51,221 nucleotides of DNA, taken from NCBI GenBank assembly GCA_002399445.1, contig DHDR01000020.1:22048-73268 (forward strand), written 5' to 3'. This stretch comes from Ruminococcaceae bacterium UBA4871. GTDB lineage: Bacteria > Bacillota > Clostridia > Oscillospirales > Acutalibacteraceae. The position numbers and the translations under genes were made by a program. Below the pieces are notes generated by a model. The model did not search any database. It had not been told where the DNA came from and worked only from the letters and a program-made list of their open reading frames with translations. Below are positions 24,144-32,518 of the stretch, piece by piece; the first letter of the stretch is position 1, and each line of letters opens with the position of its first letter.

Positions 24144-25169
24144 CTATTGCAGATCAATCAGCTCTGTCAGCATCCTCCCTACGGAGCGGGAAAGATAATC
24201 CAGACTGCCAATCAGCTTTGGATAATTCATTCGAATCGGCCCCAGCACCGCAATTGCACCGGCATCTCGCCCGCGCACCGCATAATGCTGAATCACAAGG
24301 CTTACATCCTTCAGAGCGGAAATTCCGCTTTCCTCTCCAATGTACACCCGCGAACCGGCTTTCTGCAGAAGCTGGTAAACCTCCTGCGGTCTGGAAAGAT
24401 AGCGCATGACACACCGCAAGTTCTCCGCATTGAACTCCGGGAAAAACAAGAGATTTGTCTCTCCATCCATACGCACATCACTGCCCATTGCCTCCCGCGC
24501 TACATCCTGCAAAGCCGTCAGCGCGCTGCTCATCAGCAGTGCCGCTTCCCCCATTGATGCACCCATCGTTTGGATGTACGCCGGTGTGATGCTCCGAACG
24601 GTCCGCCCTGCCAGACTTTCGTTAAAGACACGGAAGAAAACCCGCAGGATTTCCGGTGTCAGTTCAAAGTCGCAGTGGAATACACGGCTGTGCATCGTGC
24701 CGGAACTGGTCATCAGAATCACCATTGCCGTCCGGCGGCTGGTCTGGACAAACTGAATACCTGCCACAGAAGCGTTGTGTCCGCTCGGCGTAGTGGAAAT
24801 TGCCGCCATATGGGTAATTCCCGCCAGCGTCCTAGACACACCGTCCAACAGCTTTTCCGGGTCATAAGCGCTTGGCAGAAGAAGGGCATCAATGAAATGC
24901 CGCTCTTCCGGTGTAACCGGCACAGGCTGCATCAGTTCATCAATATAGATGCGGTAGCCTCTTTCGCTTGGCACCCTGCCTGCAGAAGTATGGGGCTGGT
25001 CCAGCAGCCCCATCGCCGCCAGATCGCTCATCTCATTCCGCACGGTAGCACTGGATACGGAAAAATCAAGGTTGTCACACAGCACCTTGCTTCCCACCGG
25101 TTCGCCGGAAACTGTATAAAGCTCAATCACAGCTTTCAGAATTTTCTGCTTGCGCGGTGTCAGCTCCAT
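24144..25169 (-). CDS. hrcA: heat-inducible transcription repressor HrcA
   Basis: 341 residues from the ATG at 25169 (AAGGTGAGG just upstream); an extension to 25196 would cover the CIRCE operator. HrcA represses class I heat-shock genes by binding CIRCE. The N-terminal winged helix contains ILKAVIELYTVSGEPVGSKVL and SSATVRNEMSDLAAMGLL; the C-terminal GAF-like domain includes LGPIRMNYPKLIGSLDYLSR. It is the first gene of the operon and is autoregulated, as the perfect CIRCE 20 bases upstream shows. Confidence 0.97.
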   Translation of the reverse strand: MELTPRKQKILKAVIELYTVSGEPVGSKVLCDNLDFSVSSATVRNEMSDLAAMGLLDQPHTSAGRVPSERGYRIYIDELMQPVPVTPEERHFIDALLLPSAYDPEKLLDGVSRTLAGITHMAAISTTPSGHNASVAGIQFVQTSRRTAMVILMTSSGTMHSRVFHCDFELTPEILRVFFRVFNESLAGRTVRSITPAYIQTMGASMGEAALLMSSALTALQDVAREAMGSDVRMDGETNLLFFPEFNAENLRCVMRYLSRPQEVYQLLQKAGSRVYIGEESGISALKDVSLVIQHYAVRGRDAGAIAVLGPIRMNYPKLIGSLDYLSRSVGRMLTELIDLQ

Positions 25170-25189
25170 ATCCTCACCTTCTTTTATCG

Positions 25190-25216
25190 TTAGCACTCTA
25201 TGTGTCTGAGTGCTAA
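25190..25216. promoter_or_regulatory. CIRCE operator
   Basis: A perfect consensus TTAGCACTC-N9-GAGTGCTAA, between the hrcA promoter and its start codon. It is the HrcA binding site for heat-shock control of the whole operon. Confidence 0.98.
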
Positions 25217-25226
25217 CTACAATACT

Positions 25227-25255
25227 AATGTACCATTACTTTGCCCCTCTGTCAA
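25227..25255 (-). promoter_or_regulatory. hrcA operon promoter
   Basis: On the - strand, TTGACA (25250-25255), 17 bases, TACATT (25227-25232); CIRCE starts 11 bases downstream of the -10 box. Confidence 0.8.
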
Positions 25256-25343
25256 TAGGTTAATTGTAAATACATTATGAACTTGCAGAAATTTACCGGT
25301 TTTTGTGTCCAGCCAATTCGGCAGCATAGAACCGCTTTCCCCG

Positions 25344-26456
25344 TTAAAGCATCTCTGCCAACAGCGCGTTGGACACCAAAAATCCTTTTGGGGTAAACCG
25401 TACACATTCTGGAGACACGGCCGTCAATCCAGCTTGTTCATAGTGTTTGGCAGTTTTTCGCAGGTGTTCCGGAATCCCACAGCCAAAGTGCTCATGACAT
25501 TCGGTTTCGGTCAGCCCGGCTGTTAAGCGCAGACGCAGCATCGCATATTCCGTAAAAGAGCCAGCCGGGATGTCACTGTCTTCCTCCGAAAGTGGTTCCT
25601 CTCCATTTAGGAACCCTTGCAGGGAACGCGGCCAGTAAAACCGCTTTCCATTGAAAAAAGAATGCGCTGCCGGACCAAGTCCGAGAGAGGGCTGCAAATT
25701 CCAATATTTAAGATTGTGCCGGCTTTCCCGCCCCGGTTTCGCAAAGTTACTAATCTCATATTGGGAGAGTCCGCCGCTTTCCAGTTCAGAGCAGGTCATT
25801 TCATAAAGCTCCGCTGCCTGCTCCTCATCCGGCAGACTGAGCTGCCGCCGCTTTTGCCAAAAAGCCGTGTGTTCCTCTACCCGCAGCAAGTAAGCGGAAA
25901 GATGGGTAACACCAACGTTCAGACAAAACCGGATGCTTTCCCGCAAGCTGTCCCGCGTCTGCCCCGGTACTGCCAGCATTAAATCCAGTGAAACATTTTC
26001 GATTCCCGCCGCATGGGCATCTTCTACTGCACGGGCAGCATCCTTCGCGGTATGCCGCCTCCCCAATGCACACAGCTCTTTCGCATTTGTACTCTGAAGC
26101 CCCAGCGAAACACGATTGACTCCCTCTTGCTTGACCTGCCGGAAAAAATCCCGCAGGTTCCGGTCCGGATTCGCCTCCACGGTAATTTCCGCATTTTTTA
26201 ACCCGAAAGCCTCTTTCGCGGCTGTCAATATGCTGCACAGCCGTTCTGCCCCCAGCAGATTCGGTGTTCCGCCGCCAAAATAAAGCGTGTCCGCCTGCAT
26301 TTTCGGGTATTCCAATTTGTATTTTTTAATTTTGTTTATAATACTATTCGTATATTTATCCATTGTTTCCGCATTTCCGCGCATAGAAAAGAAGTCACAG
26401 TATGGACATTTTCCGTCACAAAATGGTACGTGAATGTATAAACCAATCGGTGTCAT
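25344..26456 (-). CDS. hemW: HemW-like radical SAM protein
   Basis: 370 residues from the ATG at 26456 (GGGG 7 bases upstream); an ATG at 26462 sits too close to that site. The N-terminus IGLYIHVPFCDGKCPYCDFFS carries the radical-SAM CxxxCxxC cysteines, and YFGGGTPNLL follows. HemW binds haem and is thought to deliver it; it was long annotated as oxygen-independent coproporphyrinogen oxidase HemN. The clear HemW-type C-terminal domain and the lepA-hemW-hrcA context favour HemW. It ends 147 bases before the CIRCE promoter region, in the same direction as hrcA. Confidence 0.92.
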   Translation of the reverse strand: MTPIGLYIHVPFCDGKCPYCDFFSMRGNAETMDKYTNSIINKIKKYKLEYPKMQADTLYFGGGTPNLLGAERLCSILTAAKEAFGLKNAEITVEANPDRNLRDFFRQVKQEGVNRVSLGLQSTNAKELCALGRRHTAKDAARAVEDAHAAGIENVSLDLMLAVPGQTRDSLRESIRFCLNVGVTHLSAYLLRVEEHTAFWQKRRQLSLPDEEQAAELYEMTCSELESGGLSQYEISNFAKPGRESRHNLKYWNLQPSLGLGPAAHSFFNGKRFYWPRSLQGFLNGEEPLSEEDSDIPAGSFTEYAMLRLRLTAGLTETECHEHFGCGIPEHLRKTAKHYEQAGLTAVSPECVRFTPKGFLVSNALLAEML

Positions 26457-26539
26457 GCTCATTCCCCTTTTTGAATTTACATATCGTATATTTTTGTGCA
26501 TAATAAACTAAAAGTAAATTAAAACACTCTGCAGGGCCT

Positions 26540-26567
26540 TTGCGGCGGGCTGTCTTTATGGTATACT
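26540..26567 (+). promoter_or_regulatory. lepA promoter
   Basis: TTGCGG (26540-26545), 16 bases, TATACT (26562-26567) with a TGG extended element just before the -10 box. Confidence 0.6.
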
Positions 26568-26663
26568 AAATAGAATATTTGAAAAGGAAAGGAAGCGGAA
26601 CTCTTGTTCCGCTTTTGGGAAAATTCATCTATATTTCAGGAATCAAGAAAGGGGATTTCTGCT

Positions 26664-28475
26664 TTGCATATTCCGCAAGAACGCATCCGCAATTTCAGCA
26701 TTATTGCACACATCGACCACGGCAAATCCACGCTGGCCGACCGCATTCTGGAGCAGACCAAGTCCGTCCCTCTGCGGGAAATGGAAAACCAGATTCTAGA
26801 TGACATGGATTTGGAACGCGAGCATGGCATCACCATTAAAGCGCACGCCGTAACTTTGGTTTATACCGCTAAAGACGGGTTGGATTATGTTTTTAATTTG
26901 ATTGATACTCCCGGACACGTTGACTTTAATTATGAAGTCAGCCGTTCTTTAGCTGCCTGTGAAGGCGCCATTCTGGTGGTGGACGCCAGTCAGGGCATTG
27001 AAGCACAAACACTCGCAAATGCCTACCTTGCTGCTGATGCCGGTCTGGAAATTTTGCCGGTAATCAACAAAATTGATTTGCCCAGTGCCGATCCAGACCG
27101 GGTAAAAAAAGAAATCGAAGATGTCATTGGCATTCCGGCGGAAGATGCCCCCTGCATCAGTGCCAAAACCGGGCTGAACGTGCAGGATGTCATGGAACAG
27201 ATTGTCCATCTCATCCCGCCGCCGCAGGGAGATGTGCATGCGCCGCTTCAGGCCCTGATTTTTGATTCCTATTATGATGCCTACCGGGGCGTTGTTGCCC
27301 ATGTCCGTATGATGCAGGGTACTGTACACAGCGGTGACATCATTCACATGATGGCTACCGGCTGTGACTTCACAGTGGTGGAATGCGGCTATATGCACGC
27401 CACTTCATTTGAAAACTCGGGTATTCTGGAAGCCGGGGAAGTCGGCTATATCACCGCTTCCATCAAAGCTGTGCGGGAAGCCCGTGTCGGTGACACCATC
27501 ACGCTGCGGGACCGCCCGACAAAAGAAGCATTGCCCGGTTACCGCGCCGCCCAGCCGATGGTCTTCTGCGGTATGTATCCGGCAGACGGAGCCAAATATC
27601 CCGACTTGCGTGATGCACTTGAAAAGCTGCAGCTTAATGATGCTGCGCTTTCTTATGAGCCGGAAACCAGCGCTGCACTGGGTTTTGGTTTCCGCTGTGG
27701 TTTTCTGGGTCTTCTCCACATGGAAATTGTTCAGGAGCGGCTGGAGCGGGAATATCATCTTGATCTTGTTACTACCGCGCCCAGTGTTGTTTACGAAATC
27801 ACCCTGAAAGACGGCAGCGTCCACAAAATTGACAATCCGACGAATTATCCGGACCCCTCCACGATTGAAGAGGCGAAAGAGCCCATTGCCGACGCCCATA
27901 TTTATTCACCCAGCGAATACGTTGGCAATATTATGGAGCTGTGTCAGGACCGGCGTGGCATTTTTAAAGACATGCAGTATATTGATACAGACCGCGTGGA
28001 TATCCATTACCGGCTGCCGCTTAATGAAATTGTTTACGACTTTTTTGATGTACTGAAAAGTCGAACACGCGGCTATGCCAGCTTCGACTATGAGCTGGTC
28101 GGTTACGAAAGCAGCAACCTCGTTAAACTGGATATCATGATTAACGGCGAAGTGGTGGATGCACTGAGTTTTATCATTCATGCAGACAAAGCTTATGAGC
28201 GCGCCCGCAAAATGGCAAAAAAGCTGAAGGAGAAAATTCCCCGCCAGCTATTTGAAATTCCCATTCAGGCCTGCATCGGCGGGCGGATTATTGCCCGTGA
28301 AACCGTAAAAGCGCTGCGTAAAGATGTACTAGCCAAATGCTACGGCGGTGACATTACGCGCAAAAAGAAACTGTTGGAAAAACAAAAAGAGGGCAAAAAG
28401 CGTATGCGTCAGATTGGCTCGGTCGAGCTGCCGCAGGATGCTTTTATGGCTGTCCTCAAACTTGATGATGACTGA
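26664..28475 (+). CDS. lepA: elongation factor 4 (LepA), ribosome back-translocating GTPase
   Basis: 603 residues from a TTG at 26664, with AAAGGGG 9 bases upstream; this gives the usual family N-terminus (IPQERIRNFSIIAH). A frame that stays open to 26604 has no site of its own. G motifs: AHIDHGKST (G1), the switch I region ending EREHGITIKAHAV, DTPGHVD (G3) and NKIDLP (G4). The C-terminal LepA-specific domain ends RMRQIGSVELPQDAFMAVLKLDD. Length is typical. Unlike in Bacillus, it is transcribed divergently from hemW. Confidence 0.97.
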   Translation: MHIPQERIRNFSIIAHIDHGKSTLADRILEQTKSVPLREMENQILDDMDLEREHGITIKAHAVTLVYTAKDGLDYVFNLIDTPGHVDFNYEVSRSLAACEGAILVVDASQGIEAQTLANAYLAADAGLEILPVINKIDLPSADPDRVKKEIEDVIGIPAEDAPCISAKTGLNVQDVMEQIVHLIPPPQGDVHAPLQALIFDSYYDAYRGVVAHVRMMQGTVHSGDIIHMMATGCDFTVVECGYMHATSFENSGILEAGEVGYITASIKAVREARVGDTITLRDRPTKEALPGYRAAQPMVFCGMYPADGAKYPDLRDALEKLQLNDAALSYEPETSAALGFGFRCGFLGLLHMEIVQERLEREYHLDLVTTAPSVVYEITLKDGSVHKIDNPTNYPDPSTIEEAKEPIADAHIYSPSEYVGNIMELCQDRRGIFKDMQYIDTDRVDIHYRLPLNEIVYDFFDVLKSRTRGYASFDYELVGYESSNLVKLDIMINGEVVDALSFIIHADKAYERARKMAKKLKEKIPRQLFEIPIQACIGGRIIARETVKALRKDVLAKCYGGDITRKKKLLEKQKEGKKRMRQIGSVELPQDAFMAVLKLDDD

Positions 28476-28496
28476 CTTCTCTATCCGTAAACAACT

Positions 28497-28534
28497 AAGA
28501 GGCTGCTGCAAAGACCTTGCAGCAGCCTCTTTTT
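28497..28534. terminator. bidirectional terminator after lepA
   Basis: A 15-bp stem (AAGAGGCTGCTGCAA and complement) with a 5-base loop and T-run; it serves lepA and the convergent gene that ends at 28533. Confidence 0.92.
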
Positions 28535-29060
28535 ATTTCCATTCATCTCGGTATTTACTGTCATTATAATACTTGTCTCCGAGAAGGCGCTTCTTTTTGT
28601 CTCGCCTCACCGCACTGTATCGCTTGTGCCCAACCGTATCTTTGCGCGCATGCTTTCGATTGCGATAAGTCAGCAAAAAAATAAACACTACTGCAGCTGC
28701 CACCACTGTCCATAAAGCAATGCCGATCCCGTTTATCATTTTGTTGTGCTGCGTCATATTGACTGGATTGGAAAACATATTCTTTTCTGAAACGCTTCCC
28801 ACACTTGGCAGGACAATCCCGCCCGCTACCGTACTGGCTGACTTTTGCGAGACAGAACGGACAGAAGAAGCTGTTTGGGACTGTGCTCGCTTAGAAGCGG
28901 CCTTTTGAGAAGATTCAGCGTAACTGGTTTCACTGGTCCTGTGGTAGGAAGTCCTTGCAGCCGCCGCAGGTGCTGCTGCACAGCAAAAGGCTAATGTCAC
29001 ACACAGCAAGACCGCCGTCAAATGGGATATTGACTTTCGCTTTTGTTTTCGACAGATCAA
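28533..29060 (-). CDS. exported, membrane-anchored Ser-rich protein of unknown function
   Basis: 175 residues from a TTG at 29060, with GGAGG 7 bases upstream. A signal peptide or first membrane helix (about 9-35, HLTAVLLCVTLAFCCAAAPAAA) is followed by a Ser/Ala/Gln-rich extracellular stretch (about 36-100), a second membrane segment (about 107-130, IGIALWTVVAAAVVFIFLL) and a very basic cytoplasmic tail (RNRKHARKD...DKKKRLLGDKYY). It follows the small gene at 29308 after 2 bases and lies between lepA and spoIIP. In Bacillus the small yqxA gene holds this position, but I do not see clear sequence similarity. No motif recognised. Confidence 0.75.
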   Translation of the reverse strand: MICRKQKRKSISHLTAVLLCVTLAFCCAAAPAAAARTSYHRTSETSYAESSQKAASKRAQSQTASSVRSVSQKSASTVAGGIVLPSVGSVSEKNMFSNPVNMTQHNKMINGIGIALWTVVAAAVVFIFLLTYRNRKHARKDTVGHKRYSAVRRDKKKRLLGDKYYNDSKYRDEWK

Positions 29061-29062
29061 AG

Positions 29063-29308
29063 TTAATCCTCCAGCGCCTCTGGGCAAACAATATTTACGA
29101 ATTGATTATACCATAAATCCGTAAATTTACAAACGGGTTTCTGCCAAACAACCAGCGGACGCAGATGCGTCTTGTAAAAAGTTTGCCCGTCCGCAAACGC
29201 CATATGCCTGCAAATGACATCTGTACTGCCAAGCCCTGCAAACGCTAGTAAAAACATTCCTGTCAGCAAAAAAGTCGAAAAGAAAGTACGTCTGCGCTTT
29301 TTTTTCAC
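29063..29308 (-). CDS. small membrane/exported protein of unknown function
   Basis: 81 residues from a GTG at 29308 (GGAG 8 bases upstream). The frame also opens at an ATG at 29353 with a weaker site. A KKKRRR N-terminus precedes a hydrophobic helix (about 9-25, STFLLTGMFLLAFAG), and the extracellular part has three cysteines and several aromatic residues (LRPLVVWQKPVCKF, DLWYNQFVN). It ends 2 bases before the next gene and is probably translated with it. Function not recognised. Confidence 0.65.
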   Translation of the reverse strand: MKKKRRRTFFSTFLLTGMFLLAFAGLGSTDVICRHMAFADGQTFYKTHLRPLVVWQKPVCKFTDLWYNQFVNIVCPEALED

Positions 29309-29426
29309 AATACCATCTCCGTACAAATTTTGTCTGTTCCTCATATTTGGCATTCTTTTCCCATAGTATTCATTATACTGAACTTTTGGAAAAGAGGATT
29401 TTTAAAATTATCGGAGGAACCCGTTT

Positions 29427-30509
29427 ATGAATGTGAAACTAAAGGCAGCAGGTACAGTCCTCCTCGCAGTGGCAGCCTGTGCCTGTGTGATTACTCATTT
29501 TCCCGCTATTTCTGCACAAAAAAGCGCCCTTGCAGCAGCTGGCTTTATTTTACCGGTCGGCGCCGTTAAAGAATTAAAACAGGAGCCGAAAACTTTCCCA
29601 AGTCCATCTACTGCCGTTTCCCCTTCTTCCAAAGCACCGGCTGCTTCCTCTGTATCTTCCAAAAGCAATTCCTCCCCTGCCAGTTCTGCAACACTCCCGC
29701 AGTCCTCTGGAGCTGCATCTACTCAGGCGCTTCCTGAAAAAGAATTAGGAAATCATATTATGCAAATTGATCTTTCCGGGAGCGGTACTGAGCAGGACGG
29801 TATTCATGTTAAAAATACAAATAAAAACCATACGCTGAATGTTGCATCTGTTCTAAAAGAGAAGCCTCCGCTGCACATTAAAACGGACGGCTCCCCAATG
29901 GTGCTCGTCTATCATACCCATACAACAGAGGCATTCGCAGACTGCACGCGCTCACGCGACCCCACAAAAAGCGTAGTTGCCGTTGGCGATGCGATTGTCA
30001 AAAGCCTGAAAGACGCCGGAATCGGCGCGGTCCATGACACCACCGTCCACGATTACCCTGCGTTTAATGGAAGCTATACCCGCAGCGCAAAAACTATTGC
30101 CAACGATCTCGCAAAATATCCCTCTATACAGGTAACACTGGACGTACATCGTGACACCATGACTGCTGAAAACGGGACACGGTATAAACCCACCGTGTTA
30201 GTGAACGGAAAAAGTGCCTGTCAAATTATGGTGATTGCCGGCTGCGATGACGACGGTTCCCTCGGCTTTCCAAACTGGGAACAGAACCTCCGGCTGGCAG
30301 TACGCTTTCAAAAGGGCGCCGCTGAAATGTTCCCGCATCTGATGCGTCCGCTGGATTTTGGCCCGACGCGTTATAATGAACAGATGACACCCGGTTCCCT
30401 GCTTGCTGAATTTGGAACAGAAGTCAATACTTTGGACGAAGCCGTGTATTCCGGTTCCCTGTTCGGTAAAGTCATGGCAAAGCAGCTAAAAGCGCTTGCA
30501 TCCGGCTAA
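29427..30509 (+). CDS. spoIIP: stage II sporulation protein P, cell-wall hydrolase
   Basis: 360 residues, ATG at 29427 after CGGAGG. A hydrophobic N-terminal anchor (about 5-35) leads to a Ser/Pro-rich linker (about 50-105) and the catalytic domain. SpoIIP is an amidase/endopeptidase that works with SpoIID and SpoIIM in engulfment. Visible family motifs are MVLVYHTHTTEAF near residue 155, LDVHRDTM near residue 240, and the final LLAEFGTEVNTLDEA. It lies next to gpr, convergent with it, as expected from the conserved cluster. Confident; regulation by a sporulation sigma factor is expected, but I could not fix a promoter. Confidence 0.94.
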   Translation: MNVKLKAAGTVLLAVAACACVITHFPAISAQKSALAAAGFILPVGAVKELKQEPKTFPSPSTAVSPSSKAPAASSVSSKSNSSPASSATLPQSSGAASTQALPEKELGNHIMQIDLSGSGTEQDGIHVKNTNKNHTLNVASVLKEKPPLHIKTDGSPMVLVYHTHTTEAFADCTRSRDPTKSVVAVGDAIVKSLKDAGIGAVHDTTVHDYPAFNGSYTRSAKTIANDLAKYPSIQVTLDVHRDTMTAENGTRYKPTVLVNGKSACQIMVIAGCDDDGSLGFPNWEQNLRLAVRFQKGAAEMFPHLMRPLDFGPTRYNEQMTPGSLLAEFGTEVNTLDEAVYSGSLFGKVMAKQLKALASG

Positions 30510-30514
30510 AATAT

Positions 30515-31312
30515 TCAGCAGGCAACCAGCTGTTCATAGACTTCCGGTTCCAAACTGGGATTCAGCGCACAGTTTAGTGCCAAACCCAGCAGATGAGCTG
30601 CCCGGGTCACCAGCGTATCAATCTCGCGCGGCGTTACCATCATGTGGGAAGCTCCCTCCACTTCTTGTGAGCACAAGTCACTGCACAGAGTTGCGGCATC
30701 AACAACAGTCGGTACACCCAAACCAATAACCGGCACCCCCAATGTTTTCTTGCAAAGGGAAGGCCGGTTGTTCCCCACACCGGCACCGGGGGAAATTCCT
30801 CCATCGCTGATTTGCACGGTCTTGCCAAGGCGGTGCAGCCGTCCGGCAGCCAGTGCATCCACTGCCACAACAGCCGCCGGATGCAGTTCGCGAATCAGTG
30901 CCTGCAGCATCTCAGCTGTTTCCACGCCGGTAGTTCCCAACACGCCGGGCTTTGCGACAGAAACACTGCGCAGGCCGCCAAGCCCGACATCAATTGCAGC
31001 CTTTCCCCTGACATGCCGTGTGGCCAGCACCCGGTCCGCGCACTGCGGCCCAAGCGCATCCGGTGTCACCTGCGGATTGCCGAGCCCTGCCACAAGCACT
31101 TCCCCTTCTTTCGGCAGCAGAGCCTGCAGCTCCTGAGAAAGCAGCGCACGCAGTTTCCCATCGCCGTCAATGGTTCCGGTAATCTGCGGTGCTTCCACTG
31201 TAATGTAATGCACGTTGTCTTCTTCCATGCGGCTAACCTGCAGTCCATTGATTGTTTCCTTCTTTGCTCTTACTCCTGCGCGCTCCAGCGCAAGGTCAGT
31301 CCGATATCCCAA
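30515..31312 (-). CDS. gpr: germination protease GPR
   Basis: 265 residues from a TTG at 31312 with GGAGA 8 bases upstream. GPR degrades small acid-soluble spore proteins during germination. The sequence keeps YRTDLALE at the N-terminus, LVAGLGNPQVTPDALGP, VAVDALAAGRL and the active-site region ISDGGISPGAGVGNNR. It is shorter than the 368-residue Bacillus enzyme, mainly through compact loops, and ends soon after the core, which is common in clostridia. It lies between spoIIP and rpsT as in Bacillus, but convergent with spoIIP. No clear sigma-G promoter could be fixed. Confidence 0.93.
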   Translation of the reverse strand: MGYRTDLALERAGVRAKKETINGLQVSRMEEDNVHYITVEAPQITGTIDGDGKLRALLSQELQALLPKEGEVLVAGLGNPQVTPDALGPQCADRVLATRHVRGKAAIDVGLGGLRSVSVAKPGVLGTTGVETAEMLQALIRELHPAAVVAVDALAAGRLHRLGKTVQISDGGISPGAGVGNNRPSLCKKTLGVPVIGLGVPTVVDAATLCSDLCSQEVEGASHMMVTPREIDTLVTRAAHLLGLALNCALNPSLEPEVYEQLVAC

Positions 31313-31433
31313 TTCTAATCTCTCCTTTTTCCTTTTACAGCATCATGGTCTTGCCCCGATGAGGAATGAACCGGTTTTATAAAACATTACTTCTCCTTTA
31401 CTACAGTATATCCAAAATTATTTTTGAAAACCC

Positions 31434-31462
31434 TTGCATTTTCCGCTCCAAAATGGTAGTAT
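31434..31462 (+). promoter_or_regulatory. rpsT promoter
   Basis: TTGCAT (31434-31439), 17 bases, TAGTAT (31457-31462). A TATTAT at 31460 with a wider spacer is an alternative. Confidence 0.5.
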
Positions 31463-31500
31463 TATAGATACGTGACGACTATTGAAAAGGAGGTGTGACC

Positions 31501-31761
31501 ATGCCGAACATTAAATCCGCTAAAAAGCGCGTGAAGGTCATTGCTACCAAAGCCGCACGGAATAAAGCGATTAGTTCCAATTTGAAAACTGATATTAAAA
31601 AGGCTAACCTTGCCGTTGAGTCCGGCGATGCCAACAAAACAGAGGCTGTTCGTTTTGCTGTCAAAGCGATCGATCAGGCTGTGTCTAAGGGTATCCTGAA
31701 AAAGAATTCTGCTGCCAGAAAAAAGAGTACTTTAGCCCGCAAACTCAATGCCGCAGGCTGA
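31501..31761 (+). CDS. rpsT: 30S ribosomal protein S20
   Basis: 86 residues, ATG at 31501, just after AGGAGGTG; a GTG two codons earlier overlaps the site. The sequence is the typical small basic helical S20 (MPNIKSAKKRVKV, KTDIKKANLAVESGD, ending KKSTLARKLNAAG). S20 binds 16S rRNA early in 30S assembly. It is a single-gene unit with its own promoter and terminator, next to gpr as in Bacillus. Confidence 0.97.
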   Translation: MPNIKSAKKRVKVIATKAARNKAISSNLKTDIKKANLAVESGDANKTEAVRFAVKAIDQAVSKGILKKNSAARKKSTLARKLNAAG

Positions 31762-31782
31762 TTCTTTATTTGCGAAAAATGT

Positions 31783-31810
31783 AAAGCAGGGCGTCAATGC
31801 CCTGCTTTTT
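31783..31810 (+). terminator. rpsT terminator
   Basis: A 10-bp stem AAAGCAGGGC/GCCCTGCTTT with a 6-base loop and a T-run. Confidence 0.9.
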
Positions 31811-31846
31811 CTGTATAATTGTTTTTTCGGCCGGCACCTTTCAGGC

Positions 31847-31876
31847 TTGACTTTTTTTGAAAAGTTGAGTATGATG
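31847..31876 (+). promoter_or_regulatory. promoter of the 50-residue membrane protein gene
   Basis: TTGACT (31847-31852), 18 bases, TATGAT (31871-31876), about 50 bases before the start. Confidence 0.6.
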
Positions 31877-31926
31877 AGTATAGTAGTAAGAGTGTAAAGC
31901 TGATTCCGGAATGGAGGTGCTCAAAT

Positions 31927-32079
31927 TTGAAAAATAGCAGTAAATTTACTGTGTTGCTGTCTGTAATCTCTGCCTTAGCCGCCGTTGCGGCTGCTGTCAT
32001 AGCAGCTACTCTATATTTCGAAAAAAAGCATAAGGACGAAGAGGAACTGGAGCACTATCTGGACTGCTCTATTCAGTAA
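31927..32079 (+). CDS. 50-residue single-pass membrane protein
   Basis: A TTG at 31927 preceded by GGAGG (9 bases) begins 50 codons ending at TAA. The product has a short polar N-terminus, one strong membrane helix (about residues 8-30, VLLSVISALAAVAAAVIAATL) and a charged tail with KKHKDEEELEHYLDCSIQ. It has its own promoter and terminator, which argues that it is a real gene. Similar Lys/Glu-tailed micro-proteins occur near sporulation genes in Ruminococcaceae, but I cannot name a family. The cysteine near the C-terminus could be a contact or modification site. Function unknown. Confidence 0.7.
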   Translation: MKNSSKFTVLLSVISALAAVAAAVIAATLYFEKKHKDEEELEHYLDCSIQ

Positions 32080-32107
32080 CTGCACCAAATAAATGTAAAA
32101 TCAGTTT

Positions 32108-32134
32108 GGGCGGGTCTCACCATGAGGCCCGCCC
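32108..32134. terminator. terminator between the small membrane protein gene and spoVAE
   Basis: An 11-bp stem (GGGCGGGTCTC/GAGGCCCGCCC, one G-T pair) with a 5-base loop. The tail on the + side is T-rich but interrupted. Confidence 0.75.
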
Positions 32135-32161
32135 ATTTACTCTTATTAGGTCGGAAATTTT

Positions 32162-32518
32162 TTAATCTTTATCCCCTGGTTTTGAGATCAGCGCCGCCAG
32201 ATAACCGAACGCCACGGCGGCAGCTACACCAGCAGAACATGCCGTTAAACCGCCGGTGAAAATTCCTACAGCACCCTGTTGCTCAATTGCTTTCTTTGTC
32301 CCATCTGCCAGCAGATAACCAAACCCTGTCAGGGGAACGGTAGCACCCGCACCGCCCCAGTCAATCAGCGGCTTATAAATACCCAACGCACCCAGTATGA
32401 CTCCGGCAGTCACAAATGTGACTAGGATTCTGGCTGGTGTGAGTTTCGTCAAATCCATCAGCAGCTGCCCAACCACACACAGGGCACCACCCACAATAAA
32501 TGCGCGCAGAAGATCCAA
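32162..32518 (-). CDS. spoVAE: stage V sporulation protein AE (SpoVAEb type)
   Basis: 118 residues from a TTG at 32518 with GAGGTG upstream. An integral membrane protein with about three or four membrane segments and the family's glycine-rich loops (FVTAGVILGALGIY, GATVPLTGFG, GGLTACSAGVAAAVAFGYLAAL). SpoVA proteins form the inner-membrane channel that moves dipicolinic acid and calcium into and out of the spore. The gene is normally in a spoVAC-spoVAD-spoVAE run; here neither partner is next to it, so they must be elsewhere. Family is clear; a sporulation promoter was not fixed. Confidence 0.9.
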   Translation of the reverse strand: MDLLRAFIVGGALCVVGQLLMDLTKLTPARILVTFVTAGVILGALGIYKPLIDWGGAGATVPLTGFGYLLADGTKKAIEQQGAVGIFTGGLTACSAGVAAAVAFGYLAALISKPGDKD

